From the NCBI GenBank assembly GCA_018828125.1, contig JAHJWB010000022.1, forward strand, positions 62,001-126,000: a stretch of 64,000 nt of DNA, written 5' to 3'. This stretch comes from Gammaproteobacteria bacterium. Its GTDB lineage: Bacteria; Pseudomonadota; Gammaproteobacteria; Burkholderiales; Burkholderiaceae_C. The notes under the pieces are model-generated. The model had not been told where the DNA came from. It ran no database searches and saw only the letters and a program-made list of their open reading frames with translations. Every line of letters begins with the position of its first letter. Within the stretch, counting starts at the first letter, position 1. The translations under genes were made by a program, and so were the position numbers. Shown here in pieces: positions 15,878 to 24,890 of the stretch.

Positions 15878-16591
15878 TCACTTCAGGAAGCGGACGATCA
15901 TCTCGATGATGGATTCCCGACGCTGCGCAGTGGCGGCGGGGGTGTCGAGCGAGCGCTTGAAGATGGCGCCAAAGGTGTGGCGGTTGGCCACGTTGAAAAA
16001 ACACAGTGCCGAGATCGACATGTGCAGATCCACCGGGTCCACGTCAGGGCGAAACACGCCGGAGGCCACGCCACGCTCATACACGTCGCGAACCGCATGG
16101 ATGACGGGGATGTTGAGTTCCTGGATGGTGGTGGACTGGCTGATGAACTCGCCCCGGTGCATGTTTTCATTCATGACCAAGCGAATGAAATCAGGGTTGG
16201 CAAGCTGGTAGTCCACTGTAAAACCCACCAGCGTACGCAAGGCCTGCTCCGGAGGCAGGTCTTCCAGGTGCAGTTCGGATTCAATGCGCCGGATGCGGCG
16301 GTAGGCGTCCTCCAACACCGCTACATACAGACCTTCCTTGCTACCGAAGTAGTAGTAGATCATCCGCTTGCTGGTGCTGGTCAGCGCCGCTATCTCGTCA
16401 ATGCGCGCGCCCGCCAGCCCCTTGTCTGCAAACTCAGCCGTGGCCACCTGCAGGATGTTGGCCATGGTGCGGTCGGGGTCGTTCACCCGGACGCGGTCGG
16501 CGCCGGGTGTGGCCGCCGCATCGCGGGCTGCGCGCTGCCGCGTTGCGCGCACACTGGCTGCTTTCGAAGGGTTTTGAACCATTTCGTTCAT
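15878..16591 (-). CDS. TetR family transcriptional regulator
   Basis: A 237-residue regulator. After a basic Ala/Arg-rich extension (residues 10-30), the HTH lies at about 40-90: TMANILQVATAEFADKGLAGARIDEIAALTSTSKRMIYYYFGSKEGLYVAVLEDAYRRIR, the typical TetR DNA-recognition block. The C-terminal ligand domain contains ALRTLVGFTVDYQLANPDFIRLVMNENMHRGEFI, shared by the AcrR-like group that controls catabolic operons. It lies immediately upstream of, and co-oriented with, the TRAP/shikimate operon, 200 bases away. It is probably a repressor released by a pathway intermediate such as dehydroshikimate or protocatechuate; that ligand is inference. GGAG precedes the start. Confidence 0.88.
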   Translation of the reverse strand: MNEMVQNPSKAASVRATRQRAARDAAATPGADRVRVNDPDRTMANILQVATAEFADKGLAGARIDEIAALTSTSKRMIYYYFGSKEGLYVAVLEDAYRRIRRIESELHLEDLPPEQALRTLVGFTVDYQLANPDFIRLVMNENMHRGEFISQSTTIQELNIPVIHAVRDVYERGVASGVFRPDVDPVDLHMSISALCFFNVANRHTFGAIFKRSLDTPAATAQRRESIIEMIVRFLK

Positions 16592-16677
16592 AAGCTCCGT
16601 AGCATACGGCAGGTCAAGGAGGCATCAGCACCGGACTTTGCGGCAGCACTGGCCGCTAGCAACCCGCAGGGTACAGG

Positions 16678-17292
16678 TCAGTACGGTTTGGTGTCAGCAA
16701 AACTGGCGCGCAGCGCCAGTTTGTCGAGCAGCTTGCCCAGGTTGGGATACTCGTTGCGCCAGGCGATCTCCGGAAAACGAAACTCCAACCAGCCCAGCGC
16801 GCAGCCCACGGCGATGTCGGAAAGGCTCAGGTGAATGCCGCTGCAAAAAGGCTTGTCGCCCAGGCCCTGGCTCATGGACTTGAGGCCGTCGTTCACCTTG
16901 ATGAGCTGGCGGTCGATCCAGGCCTGGCTGCGTTCGCTGTCTTTGCGGTGGGCCCAGGTGGCCTCCAGCCGGGCCAAAATTGCAGCGTCCATCACACCAT
17001 CGGCCAGGGCCTCCCAGGTCTTCACTTCAGCGCGTTCACGGCCTTGGCTCGGGATCAGCTTGCCCACTGGCGACAGCGTGTCCAGGTACTCCACAATCAC
17101 ACGCGAGTCGAAGACGGCTTCACCACCTTCCATCACCAGGCAAGGCACCTTGCCCAGTGGGTTGGAGGTGGCAATGGCGGTGTCGTCTGCCCAGACGTTC
17201 TCCTGTACGAACTGGTAGTCGAGCTTTTTTTCGGCCATCACGATCCGCACCTTGCGGACGTAAGGGCTGGCTGAGGCTCCGATCAATTTCAT
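16678..17292 (-). CDS. Glutathione S-transferase family protein
   Basis: A 204-residue GST. The thioredoxin-like N-terminal domain begins MKLIGASASPYVRKVRIVMAEKKLDYQFV, with a SxSPYVRKVR motif whose Ser is the expected glutathione-activating residue. The cis-Pro block NPLGKVPCLV and the EAVFDSRVIVEYLD glutathione-binding turn follow. The helical C-terminal domain holds LSLSDIAVGCALGWLEFR. It is related to YibF-type single-copy GSTs of proteobacteria. Substrate unknown. It diverges from purB across a 116-bp region that must hold both promoters. Start chosen at MKLIGAS, the domain start, preceded by GGAAG; a longer frame upstream is not GST-like. Confidence 0.9.
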   Translation of the reverse strand: MKLIGASASPYVRKVRIVMAEKKLDYQFVQENVWADDTAIATSNPLGKVPCLVMEGGEAVFDSRVIVEYLDTLSPVGKLIPSQGRERAEVKTWEALADGVMDAAILARLEATWAHRKDSERSQAWIDRQLIKVNDGLKSMSQGLGDKPFCSGIHLSLSDIAVGCALGWLEFRFPEIAWRNEYPNLGKLLDKLALRASFADTKPY

Positions 17293-17366
17293 GGTTTGTC
17301 TTCCAGTGCGCGAGGTAGCTGAACAATTGACTTTGATTCTATCGGGAGCTGCCCACCCGAAGCTGA

Positions 17367-18788
<1,422 letters not shown>

Positions 18789-18798
18789 TCCACAGATT

Positions 18799-18853
18799 TA
18801 TAGCCTTTTTGGCCTCTAGCGCTTATTGAATAAGCGCTAGCAGCTATCTATTT
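18799..18853 (-). repeat. Dispersed repeat copy 2 (intergenic, purB-yaeQ)
   Basis: Reverse orientation: AGCGCTT at 18819, spacer, AGCTAT at 18842-18847, with near-perfect inner arms (CTAGCGCTTATT / AATAAGCGCTAG). It sits directly after purB and may also act as a transcription-ending or mRNA-stabilising hairpin. Confidence 0.85.
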
Positions 18854-18867
18854 AGTAGTGAGGCTGC

Positions 18868-19428
18868 ATGGCCATCAAATCCACCATCTTCAAGGCGAAC
18901 CTTGCCATCGCCGACATTGACCACGGCTACTACGCCGACCACGCGCTGACGCTGGCCCGCCACCCGAGCGAGACCGACGAACGCATGATGATCCGGCTGA
19001 CCGCGCTGGCCATTCAGGCGCACCAGCTCAACGACCTGTGCAACGGCGACGCCACGCTGGCGTTTGGCGCGGGCCTGTCGGACCCGGATGATCCGGATGC
19101 GTCACTGACTGACTACACCGGCCGCCGACGCGTGTGGATCGAGGTGGGCCAGCCCGAAGACAAACCGCTGACCAAAGCCTGCAGCAAGTCCGATTCCGTG
19201 CTCGTCTATTGCTTCAACCACGCGGCCGAGATCTGGTGGAAGGGCATTGAGACCAAGCTGTCGCGGCTGGAGAAGCTGCAGGTGTGGCGCATCCCGACCG
19301 AGGCGTCCCAGGCGCTGGCGCAACTGGCGGAGCGCAGCATGCAGCTGCAAGCCACGGTGCAAGAAGGCGCCATCACGCTGAGCAGCACGCAGGGCAGCGT
19401 GCATGTAGAGCCTGTGCGCTGGAAGTAA
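18868..19428 (+). CDS. yaeQ: YaeQ family protein
   Basis: A 186-residue YaeQ protein. MAIKSTIFKANLAIADIDHGYYADHALTLARHPSETDERMMIRLTALAIQAH is the family's conserved opening, with later blocks WIEVGQPEDKPLTKACSKSD, VYCFNHAAEIWW and LQVWRIP. YaeQ has a nuclease-like (PD-(D/E)XK-type) fold, and early work suggested it can suppress loss of the RfaH antiterminator; its molecular function is not settled. The conserved E and K of the core (WIEVGQPEDK) are present. The gene sits between two copies of the dispersed repeat, which may insulate it from purB and from the converging DUF2007-like gene. Confidence 0.92.
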   Translation: MAIKSTIFKANLAIADIDHGYYADHALTLARHPSETDERMMIRLTALAIQAHQLNDLCNGDATLAFGAGLSDPDDPDASLTDYTGRRRVWIEVGQPEDKPLTKACSKSDSVLVYCFNHAAEIWWKGIETKLSRLEKLQVWRIPTEASQALAQLAERSMQLQATVQEGAITLSSTQGSVHVEPVRWK

Positions 19429-19440
19429 AGCAAAAAATTC

Positions 19441-19497
19441 CAGCCAAATTGGCCGCTAGCGCTTGATGGATGAGCGCTGCCAGCTATCAATTTAGTA
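19441..19497 (-). repeat. Dispersed repeat copy 3 (intergenic, after yaeQ)
   Basis: Reverse-orientation copy with arms CTAGCGCTTGATGG and TGAGCGCT, ending AGCTATCAATTTAGTAGTA. It lies between converging genes, just after yaeQ, and could serve as a bidirectional terminator. One arm carries a G instead of A (TGAGCGCT). Confidence 0.85.
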
Positions 19498-19506
19498 GTA
19501 TTTGCT

Positions 19507-19812
19507 TCAGTCCCGAGGCATGAGCGTGCCACATTGCCAACACTGCTCAAACCCGCCTTCCACCGTCTCGCCGCACCGGCATACCCAGTGGCGCTGTGGG
19601 AGGTCTTGCAGGTTTTGCAGCAGGGCCCTGGCGCGGGTGGCGTGTTCGTCATGGTCCAGCCAGATCTCAGGCAGGCATTGGTCCGGCGGCAGGTGCCCGG
19701 CGGCGGCCCCCAGGTACTGGCGCTGCACCGAGGCCGTCATGCCCGCCTCACACAACAAGTCTGCCCACAGGGTGGCAATCGCAATGTTGGGGGCTTGGGT
19801 CAGGCGCAGCAT
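19507..19812 (-). CDS. DUF2007-like small protein with C-terminal zinc ribbon
   Basis: A 101-residue protein. The N-terminal ~65 residues (LTQAPNIAIATLWADLLCEAGMTASVQRQYLGAAAGHLPPDQCLPEIWLDHDEHATRARALL) match the 'putative signal transducing protein' DUF2007 pattern. The C-terminus has four cysteines spaced CRCG...CWQCG, a rubredoxin-like zinc ribbon. Function is unknown in this family; a PII-like fold has been proposed. It converges on yaeQ and is the first of two small conserved genes on this strand. The N-terminal methionine follows weak ribosome-binding sequence, so the start is moderately secure. Confidence 0.75.
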   Translation of the reverse strand: MLRLTQAPNIAIATLWADLLCEAGMTASVQRQYLGAAAGHLPPDQCLPEIWLDHDEHATRARALLQNLQDLPQRHWVCRCGETVEGGFEQCWQCGTLMPRD

Positions 19813-19924
19813 GGCCTCACCTTAGCGGCTTGAGCGTCGCACGTACAGGTCTTCAACCCTGGGGCATGGCAAGCATCTGCCTTGCCGCCTTGCCTTCTTG
19901 CCTCCGGGTGCACCGCTGCAGCCT

Positions 19925-20368
19925 CTAGGGAGAGGGCGCATCCGAAGCCCGTTCGGCAGAGGGGCCCTCAGCAGCGCGTTCCGCATAGCGGTTGAAGCGC
20001 CAGGCGGAATGCTCCAGCGTGATACGGCGCCACACGGTGCGCTTTTCGGCGGGAGACATGCCCGGCCAGAACTGGACTTCGTCAAAGGTGCGGCCACACC
20101 CCTTGCACAGATCATCGCCCTGGCTGGTGGAGCAAATGGCAATACACGGCGTATCGGGGGTGGAGTCGTACCAGATGCGCCATGCGGCCATGGCCGCTGA
20201 CGGAAAGCTGCCTTCGTCCGCCTCTTCCTCGTGCCAATACACCATCAGCGCATAGACCTCGGCGAGCGCGCGCAACTCGGGCGCGAGGGTGACGCCATCG
20301 GGCGACGGAGCGCGGCTGCGCCAGTGGTTAATGGCAGCTTCGATGTCGGTGATGTGGATGGCGGCCAT
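19925..20368 (-). CDS. DUF3717 / DUF1289 domain protein
   Basis: A 147-residue protein with two small domains. Residues about 1-60 (IHITDIEAAINHWRSRAPSPDGVTLAPELRALAEVYALMVYWHEEE) are DUF3717-like. Residues about 70-120 (TPDTPCIAICSTSQGDDLCKGCGRTFDEVQFWPGMSPAEKRTVWRRI) are a DUF1289 module with the conserved PC...C...CxGC cysteine set followed by E..W. DUF1289 proteins are suspected metal or Fe-S binding proteins. The fusion of the two is common in Burkholderiales. The tail is Ala/Ser/Glu-rich and probably disordered. No function can be assigned. Confidence 0.8.
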   Translation of the reverse strand: MAAIHITDIEAAINHWRSRAPSPDGVTLAPELRALAEVYALMVYWHEEEADEGSFPSAAMAAWRIWYDSTPDTPCIAICSTSQGDDLCKGCGRTFDEVQFWPGMSPAEKRTVWRRITLEHSAWRFNRYAERAAEGPSAERASDAPSP

Positions 20369-20894
20369 GGGACGGGATTGCGCAAAGGGGCTGGATCATA
20401 GCTGCCAGTCAGGTGCACGCCAGCGGCGTTGTGGTTGTCGGCGCAGTGTGTGTGGGCAATGGCAGATGTGATCCTGTCCTGCACCCCATGGACTCCCCGC
20501 CAAAGATCAATTGCAAGGTGGCATACGCACTATCCACAATCGCACCGCACTTGCGCGCCCGCGCTGGCAATGTTCCAATCGCTGCTTCGAAGGGGAGTAG
20601 CTCCCGACGTGCTTCTTTTCCATGCAAGCCATGGTAGCTGGGGGGCACGGCATCGGCACTGTCGTCAATACGAAGCACAGCTTCCGGCGGTCCGGGCTCA
20701 GCGCACACAGCGGCGCTGGGCCGAGCAAGACCTTTGATGGGCCCTTTGTGGGCTGATCAAGGCCGTCCCTTCGCTTGTCTCTGCCCCCTGCGGCACGCTC
20801 TTGATCTGCCCACTGCAAAACCCTATCCCTGGGACGGACTCGGCGCTACAGTGACAGCCAATCCGTCCTTTTGCGTATTGATACTGAGGAATAT
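20369..20894. other. 526-bp non-coding region ahead of terC
   Basis: No convincing gene. The region holds the riboswitch at 20587-20737. Downstream of it is a short GCCC/GGGC hairpin (20741-20753) and paired GATCAAG / CTTGATC segments (about 20754-20807) that could belong to the expression platform. The remainder shows nothing I recognise. Confidence 0.6.
20587..20737 (+). ncRNA. yybP-ykoY (Mn2+) riboswitch upstream of terC
   Basis: The closing stem pairs TCGAAGG (20587-20593) with CCTTTGA (20731-20737). The 5' conserved loop GGGGAGTAGC follows immediately. An internal GTCAATACGAAGC resembles the second conserved loop, and the 3' end GAGCAAGACCTTTG matches the consensus. This manganese-sensing class commonly precedes TerC/Alx and MntP genes, and a terC gene follows here on the same strand. 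The leader from riboswitch to ATG is about 157 bases. Confidence 0.78.
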
Positions 20895-21623
20895 ATGGAC
20901 TTTTTGGCATCGCCCGCATTCTGGCTCGCACTCGGCCAGATCATCATCATCGACATCTTGCTGGGTGGCGACAACGCGGTGGTCATTGCCTTGGCCTGCC
21001 GCAAATTGCCTCCTGCCCAGCGTACTAAGGGCATCATCTGGGGCACGGCCGGTGCCATCATCCTGCGCGTGATCCTGATCGCTTTTGCGATGACGTTGCT
21101 GGCATTGCCCTTCCTCAAGTTTGTCGGCGCTATTTTGCTGGTGTGGATCGGTGTGAAGCTGTTGGCGCCGGACGAAGAAGGCCACGGCGACGTGCAGACC
21201 AGCGACAAGCTCTTTGCCGCCATCAAGACCATCATCGTGGCCGACCTGGTGATGAGCGTGGACAACGTGATCGCCATTGCGGGCGCCGCGCAGAACGCTG
21301 GTGACCACCAGATGCTGCTGGTAGTGCTGGGCCTGTTGATCTCGATCCCGATCATCGTGTGGGGTAGCCAGCTGGTCATCAAGCTCATGGACCGGTTCCC
21401 GTTCATCATCATCCTGGGCGGCATGCTGCTGGGCTGGATTGCTGGCGGCATGCTGGTGACCGACCCGGTCTTTGCCAACCCTGACAAGTGGCAGTGGATG
21501 TTCAAGATTGCGCAGACCGACGTGATCCGCTACGGTGCCAGCGTGGCAGGTGCGCTGCTGGTGTTTGTGATTGGCAAGGCCATCCTGGCGCGCCGCGCCG
21601 CTGCGGCTCCTGCGCAAGGCTGA
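20895..21623 (+). CDS. TerC family integral membrane protein (YjbE/Alx-like)
   Basis: A 242-residue membrane protein with seven or so helices. The two signature acidic motifs are ILLGGDNAVVIALACRKLP (helix 1-2) and DLVMSVDNVIAIAGAA (helix 4-5), whose Asp/Asn residues are expected to bind divalent cations. The family exports manganese or loads it onto exported enzymes. A Mn-sensing riboswitch lies upstream, which supports a manganese role here. The ATG at 20895 is preceded by GAGGA; an in-frame upstream start would only add a short non-conserved leader. A paralogue is encoded at 37172-37858 with no recognisable riboswitch. Confidence 0.9.
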   Translation: MDFLASPAFWLALGQIIIIDILLGGDNAVVIALACRKLPPAQRTKGIIWGTAGAIILRVILIAFAMTLLALPFLKFVGAILLVWIGVKLLAPDEEGHGDVQTSDKLFAAIKTIIVADLVMSVDNVIAIAGAAQNAGDHQMLLVVLGLLISIPIIVWGSQLVIKLMDRFPFIIILGGMLLGWIAGGMLVTDPVFANPDKWQWMFKIAQTDVIRYGASVAGALLVFVIGKAILARRAAAAPAQG

Positions 21624-21676
21624 TCGAGAACCTGAAATCGCCAACAACTGGCGAACTGGCTGACGAACGGGCTGAT

Positions 21677-21704
21677 ACAAAGGGGGCATGTTGCCCCCTT
21701 TGTT
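21677..21704 (+). terminator. Terminator after terC
   Basis: ACAAAGGGGGCA and TGCCCCCTTTGT form a perfect 12-bp stem around a 4-base loop, followed by a weak T-containing tail (TGC). It lies 54 bases after the terC stop. Confidence 0.65.
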
Positions 21705-21728
21705 GCTGGCCCCTCATCTGGAGGTGGT

Positions 21729-22181
21729 ATGGACAGAGTCATCGTGTATGTGGACGACGCAGCCTATGCGCAGCAGATACTCGCCCCGTTGCTGGCCCGC
21801 GAGGCCGCGGCCAATACGCGCTGGGTTTTGGTGGCGTGCGCGCCGCGCATGACGCACCGCATCAGCAAATGGGTGAGCCACAGCGCCCGTGAGAACTGGC
21901 GTGCCAAGTGGGCCGACAAGCTGTTTGCCCAGATCGTCCCGATGCTGCCCCTGTCCGGTGCCCGCGTCACCACCTTGGTGGCGAAAGGGCCCTTGGCGGA
22001 GTTGACCGACCAATTGCAGGCCGAAGAAGCGGCCGCTGCGCAGGTGCTGGACGCGCGCCGCCCCAAGATGGATGCCCCCCAAGAACCTGCCATGGCCAAG
22101 CCTCGGTGGTCCTCATTGCCCGGCACGCTGGGCAGCTTGTTGACCGGCTGTGGCGCGCTGTGGATGTTGGCGGTTGAGTAG
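21729..22181 (+). CDS. Hypothetical protein, UspA-like N-terminus
   Basis: A 150-residue protein of unknown function. The opening MDRVIVYVDDAAYAQQILAPLL...TRWVLVACAPRMTHRISKWVSHSARENWRAKWADKLF looks like a short nucleotide-binding-type beta-alpha unit of universal-stress-protein flavour, but no ATP-binding Gly motif is visible. The C-terminus LPGTLGSLLTGCGALWMLAVE is hydrophobic and could be a membrane anchor. GGAGG precedes the ATG at a good spacing. It lies between terC and the 4-TM protein on the same strand, downstream of a terminator, so it probably has its own promoter. Confidence 0.6.
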   Translation: MDRVIVYVDDAAYAQQILAPLLAREAAANTRWVLVACAPRMTHRISKWVSHSARENWRAKWADKLFAQIVPMLPLSGARVTTLVAKGPLAELTDQLQAEEAAAAQVLDARRPKMDAPQEPAMAKPRWSSLPGTLGSLLTGCGALWMLAVE

Positions 22182-22283
22182 TCCGCAGGTAGCGGTTCAA
22201 GACAGCGCCAAAGAGCAACTTCAAGGGCCGCGCCAGCCGTGGCTGTCATGGTCCAGGCTCAGCGCCAGTGCTATTCTCCCGCC

Positions 22284-22637
22284 ATGAAAATTCTTATCAA
22301 ATGGTTGCTCAGCGCCGCAGCGCTGCTGTTTGTGGCCTATGTCTACAGCGGCGTCGAAGTGCAGAGTTTCACTTCGGCGTTGATTGCGGCTTTTGTCATT
22401 GGCCTGTTCAACGTGGTGCTGCGGCCGGTGTTGGTGCTGCTGACGCTTCCCGTCACTATCGTCACCCTGGGTCTGTTCCTGTTTGTGATCAATGCCCTGA
22501 TGTTCTGGGCTGCTGCCACAGTGTTGAGCGGGTTCCAGGTCAGCGGTTTTATCGCGGCGTTGGTGGGCTCGCTGATTTACACCGTGCTGGGTGTGCTGAT
22601 TGAATCAGCGCTCGGCGGTCTGTTCTCGAAGAAGTAG
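22284..22637 (+). CDS. Phage holin family / 4TMS membrane protein (PF04020-like)
   Basis: A 117-residue, almost wholly hydrophobic protein with four helices: MKILIKWLLSAAALLFVAYVYSGVEV, SALIAAFVIGLFNVVLRPVLVLLTLPVTIVTLGLFLFVINALMFW and a C-terminal GLFSKK. The NVVLRPVLVLLTLPVTIVTLGLF stretch is diagnostic of this widespread family. Despite the name, it is a chromosomal housekeeping-type protein and not evidence of a prophage. Function is unknown. Its last 33 bases overlap the end of the converging M48 protease gene. Confidence 0.88.
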   Translation: MKILIKWLLSAAALLFVAYVYSGVEVQSFTSALIAAFVIGLFNVVLRPVLVLLTLPVTIVTLGLFLFVINALMFWAAATVLSGFQVSGFIAALVGSLIYTVLGVLIESALGGLFSKK

Positions 22638-24152
22638 CTCCACGGCACGCAGCCGCGTGTCGATGATGGATGCCTCAATGTGGTCGGCAGCTGCGCCCCC
22701 ACGGCGCGCCATGTCCTGGCCCGCCTTGAATCGGTCTACCGCCGCGGCATAGTCGTACCGCGCCGCGTGGGCCTCCGCCTCCGCACGTATCGCGCGCAGC
22801 GGCTGGTTTTGCGCTTGCCAGGCCGTCGCCAGCCATTGCCAGGCAGCGGCATCTCGGGGGTGCGTGGCCACCCAGGTTTGCAACCCCCCGGTGCCTTCAC
22901 CGGCCCGCTCCGTGCGGAGCAGGGCTTGTGTGCGCAATGCCAGTTCTGGCCTGCGGGTGGTGGTGGGACCGCTGGGGAGGGCGCTCAGCGCGGCGTCTGC
23001 ATTGCCAGCTGCCAGTTCAATTTCTGCGTGCAGCAGGCGCACCAATCGGTGGGCCGCGGGGTCTTGGCGTGCCAGGTCATCGAGTTGTTTGGCGGTAGTC
23101 CGAGCCCCCGAAGCATCCCGCAACTGGTTGCTGCTCAGCGCTGCCGCATACAGCACAGCGGCGCGCCGGGCCACAGGCTGGCTGGCAAAGCCCGTGCTTT
23201 GGGGCTCAGCAATCCACTGGCGCAGCGCGTCGACCCCTGGGTTCGACAGCACGCGCGCTCTGGCAGCAACCATCGCGTGTTCCAGAGTCGTTTCGGGGAG
23301 GGTCGATTTGGTGGTGGTGGAACTGGGGGGCACGCGGGACTGCATGTCCGCCATGCGCTCGGTGGTCAAAGGATGGCTGCGCAGGTAAGGCCATGAACCG
23401 TTGTCGTTCAAGCGGTTGGCTTGCTGCAGCTTGTCAAACATGCTGACAAAACCCTGGGGCGCAAAACCTGCGGGCGCCATTAACCCATAGCCAATCCGGT
23501 CTGCCTCGCGCTCCATGTCACGCGAGAAATTCAGTTGGTTCTGCATTGCCAGCGCCTGCCCGCCCACCACTAGCGCCTGCGTTGCACCTGGGTTTTTGCT
23601 GGCAGCCAAGGCCCCCAGAATCATTGCGCCCAGCAACAGCGGTGTTTGCTTGCTCTGCTGGGTGATCAGGCGCGAAATGTGGCGTTGCGTCACGTGGCTG
23701 AGCTCGTGTGCGAGAACGGACGCCAGTTCGTCCCGGGTCGTCACGACCCCGATCAGGCCTAAGTGAACACCCAGATAGCCGCCTGGCAACGCAAAAGCGT
23801 TCACCGTGCGGTCTCTGCCCAGCAGGATCTTCCACGCAAACCGTTCGTCCAGTTCAGGCGACAACTCCCCCCGGGTCCGCGCAGCGGCCATCAACGGTAG
23901 CCAGAGGCTTTGCACGTACTCAGAAAGGATGGGGTCGTCGATGTAGTCGGGGTCTCGGTACAGCTCGCGGATGATGCGATCACCCAGGCGGCGTTCGGCG
24001 CTGGTGGTCAGGTCGCTGCTGTCGCCCAACGTGGGCAAACCGGCCTGGGCAACGGCCTCTGGGATACATAAAGCGTTGCTTGATGCAATAACTATAGCTA
24101 CCAGCGCTTTACCAGTAAGCGCTAGAGCCCAATTTGGCTTGAAATTCGGCAC
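22605..24152 (-). CDS. M48 family metalloprotease with C-terminal TPR-like region (BepA/YfgC-like)
   Basis: A 515-residue exported protease. The signal peptide (MPNFKPNWALALTGKALVAIVIASSNALCIPEAVAQ) is encoded by a dispersed repeat copy. The catalytic motif is VLAHELSHVTQRHISR (HExxH) with the third zinc ligand in DMEREADRIGYGLMAPAGF. ERFAWKILLGRDRTVNAFALPGGYLGVHLGLI precedes it, as in BepA. The C-terminal half (about 270-515) is helical and TPR-like. BepA in E. coli is a periplasmic chaperone-protease that supports outer-membrane protein assembly; the same role is inferred. The start is GTG with AAAGGA upstream. It diverges from moaC. Confidence 0.9.
   Translation of the reverse strand: MPNFKPNWALALTGKALVAIVIASSNALCIPEAVAQAGLPTLGDSSDLTTSAERRLGDRIIRELYRDPDYIDDPILSEYVQSLWLPLMAAARTRGELSPELDERFAWKILLGRDRTVNAFALPGGYLGVHLGLIGVVTTRDELASVLAHELSHVTQRHISRLITQQSKQTPLLLGAMILGALAASKNPGATQALVVGGQALAMQNQLNFSRDMEREADRIGYGLMAPAGFAPQGFVSMFDKLQQANRLNDNGSWPYLRSHPLTTERMADMQSRVPPSSTTTKSTLPETTLEHAMVAARARVLSNPGVDALRQWIAEPQSTGFASQPVARRAAVLYAAALSSNQLRDASGARTTAKQLDDLARQDPAAHRLVRLLHAEIELAAGNADAALSALPSGPTTTRRPELALRTQALLRTERAGEGTGGLQTWVATHPRDAAAWQWLATAWQAQNQPLRAIRAEAEAHAARYDYAAAVDRFKAGQDMARRGGAAADHIEASIIDTRLRAVELLLREQTAER
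24092..24145 (+). repeat. Dispersed repeat copy 4, inside M48 signal peptide coding
   Basis: ATAGCT at 24094-24099, 17-base spacer, AAGCGCT at 24117-24123, then AGAGCCCAATTTGGCTTGAAA. The gene reads the opposite strand, so the repeat encodes residues about 3-20, including the start of the hydrophobic core, in antisense orientation compared with copy 1. Confidence 0.88.
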
Positions 24153-24252
24153 GAAGATCCTTTGTCCACCCCAAGGGCCGCGCCACCGCGGCGGCCCGTG
24201 CTAACGCCGTATGATGCCTTCGCTTTCGAAACGTTTCGCCCCATTGACCACC

Positions 24253-24747
24253 ATGTCCACGCCCACCTCCCCCCTCACCCACTTCGACGCCCAAGGCCAA
24301 GCCCACATGGTGGACGTAGGCGCCAAGCCCGCCACCCACCGCATTGCGGTCGCCAGCGGCCGGATCGAAATGTTGCCGGCCACCTTGGCGCTGATTGAAT
24401 CCGGAACTGCCAAGAAGGGCGACGTGCTGGGCATTGCGCGCATCGCGGGGATCATGGCTGCGAAGAAGACGAGTGAATTGATTCCGCTGTGCCATCCGCT
24501 GGCGTTGACGCGGGTTGCGATTGAGTTTGAATCAGCTAGCGCACGCCAGCCCGGCGTTACAGGTATATTTTGCTCTACAACGGTAGAAACCGTGGGGCCG
24601 ACGGGAGTGGAGATGGAGGCGCTGACTGCGGTGCAGGTGGCCTTGCTGACCATTTACGACATGTGCAAGGCGGTGGACCGGGGGATGGTGGTCCATGGAG
24701 TGCGAGTAGTGGAAAAGCGGGGGGGGAAAGCGGAAGGGATCACGTAA
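24253..24747 (+). CDS. moaC: Cyclic pyranopterin monophosphate synthase
   Basis: A 164-residue MoaC, which converts the MoaA product into cyclic pyranopterin monophosphate in molybdenum cofactor synthesis. Typical blocks: [55 protein letters not shown] (active-site HP), and [29 protein letters not shown]. Length is standard. The region between them, residues about 94-112 ([20 protein letters not shown]), looks less like the family than its surroundings and may derive from a decayed dispersed repeat (24530-24575). Start chosen at [11 protein letters not shown]; the longer frame from 24211 has no matching extension. moaA or moaB are not adjacent. Confidence 0.93.
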   Translation: MSTPTSPLTHFDAQGQAHMVDVGAKPATHRIAVASGRIEMLPATLALIESGTAKKGDVLGIARIAGIMAAKKTSELIPLCHPLALTRVAIEFESASARQPGVTGIFCSTTVETVGPTGVEMEALTAVQVALLTIYDMCKAVDRGMVVHGVRVVEKRGGKAEGIT

Positions 24748-24890
24748 TAATAATCCCCAGGGCAGCCATCTAGACTGCCATAAACTTTACGTAGCCCGTG
24801 GTCATGGCTATCACAACAGCCGCATGAGCATCATTTTTGCTTGGTCTCAATTCATCCTGCCCATCCACGCAATTCCAGAACTTTTAATCA

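Noticed and set aside
20409-20818. Small open frames of about 100 codons in the terC upstream region
   Set aside because: They overlap the riboswitch on either strand and show no conserved pattern.
22284-22637. Possible prophage remnant suggested by the 'phage holin family' name
   Set aside because: The family is a general chromosomal membrane protein; no integrase, capsid or lysis genes nearby.
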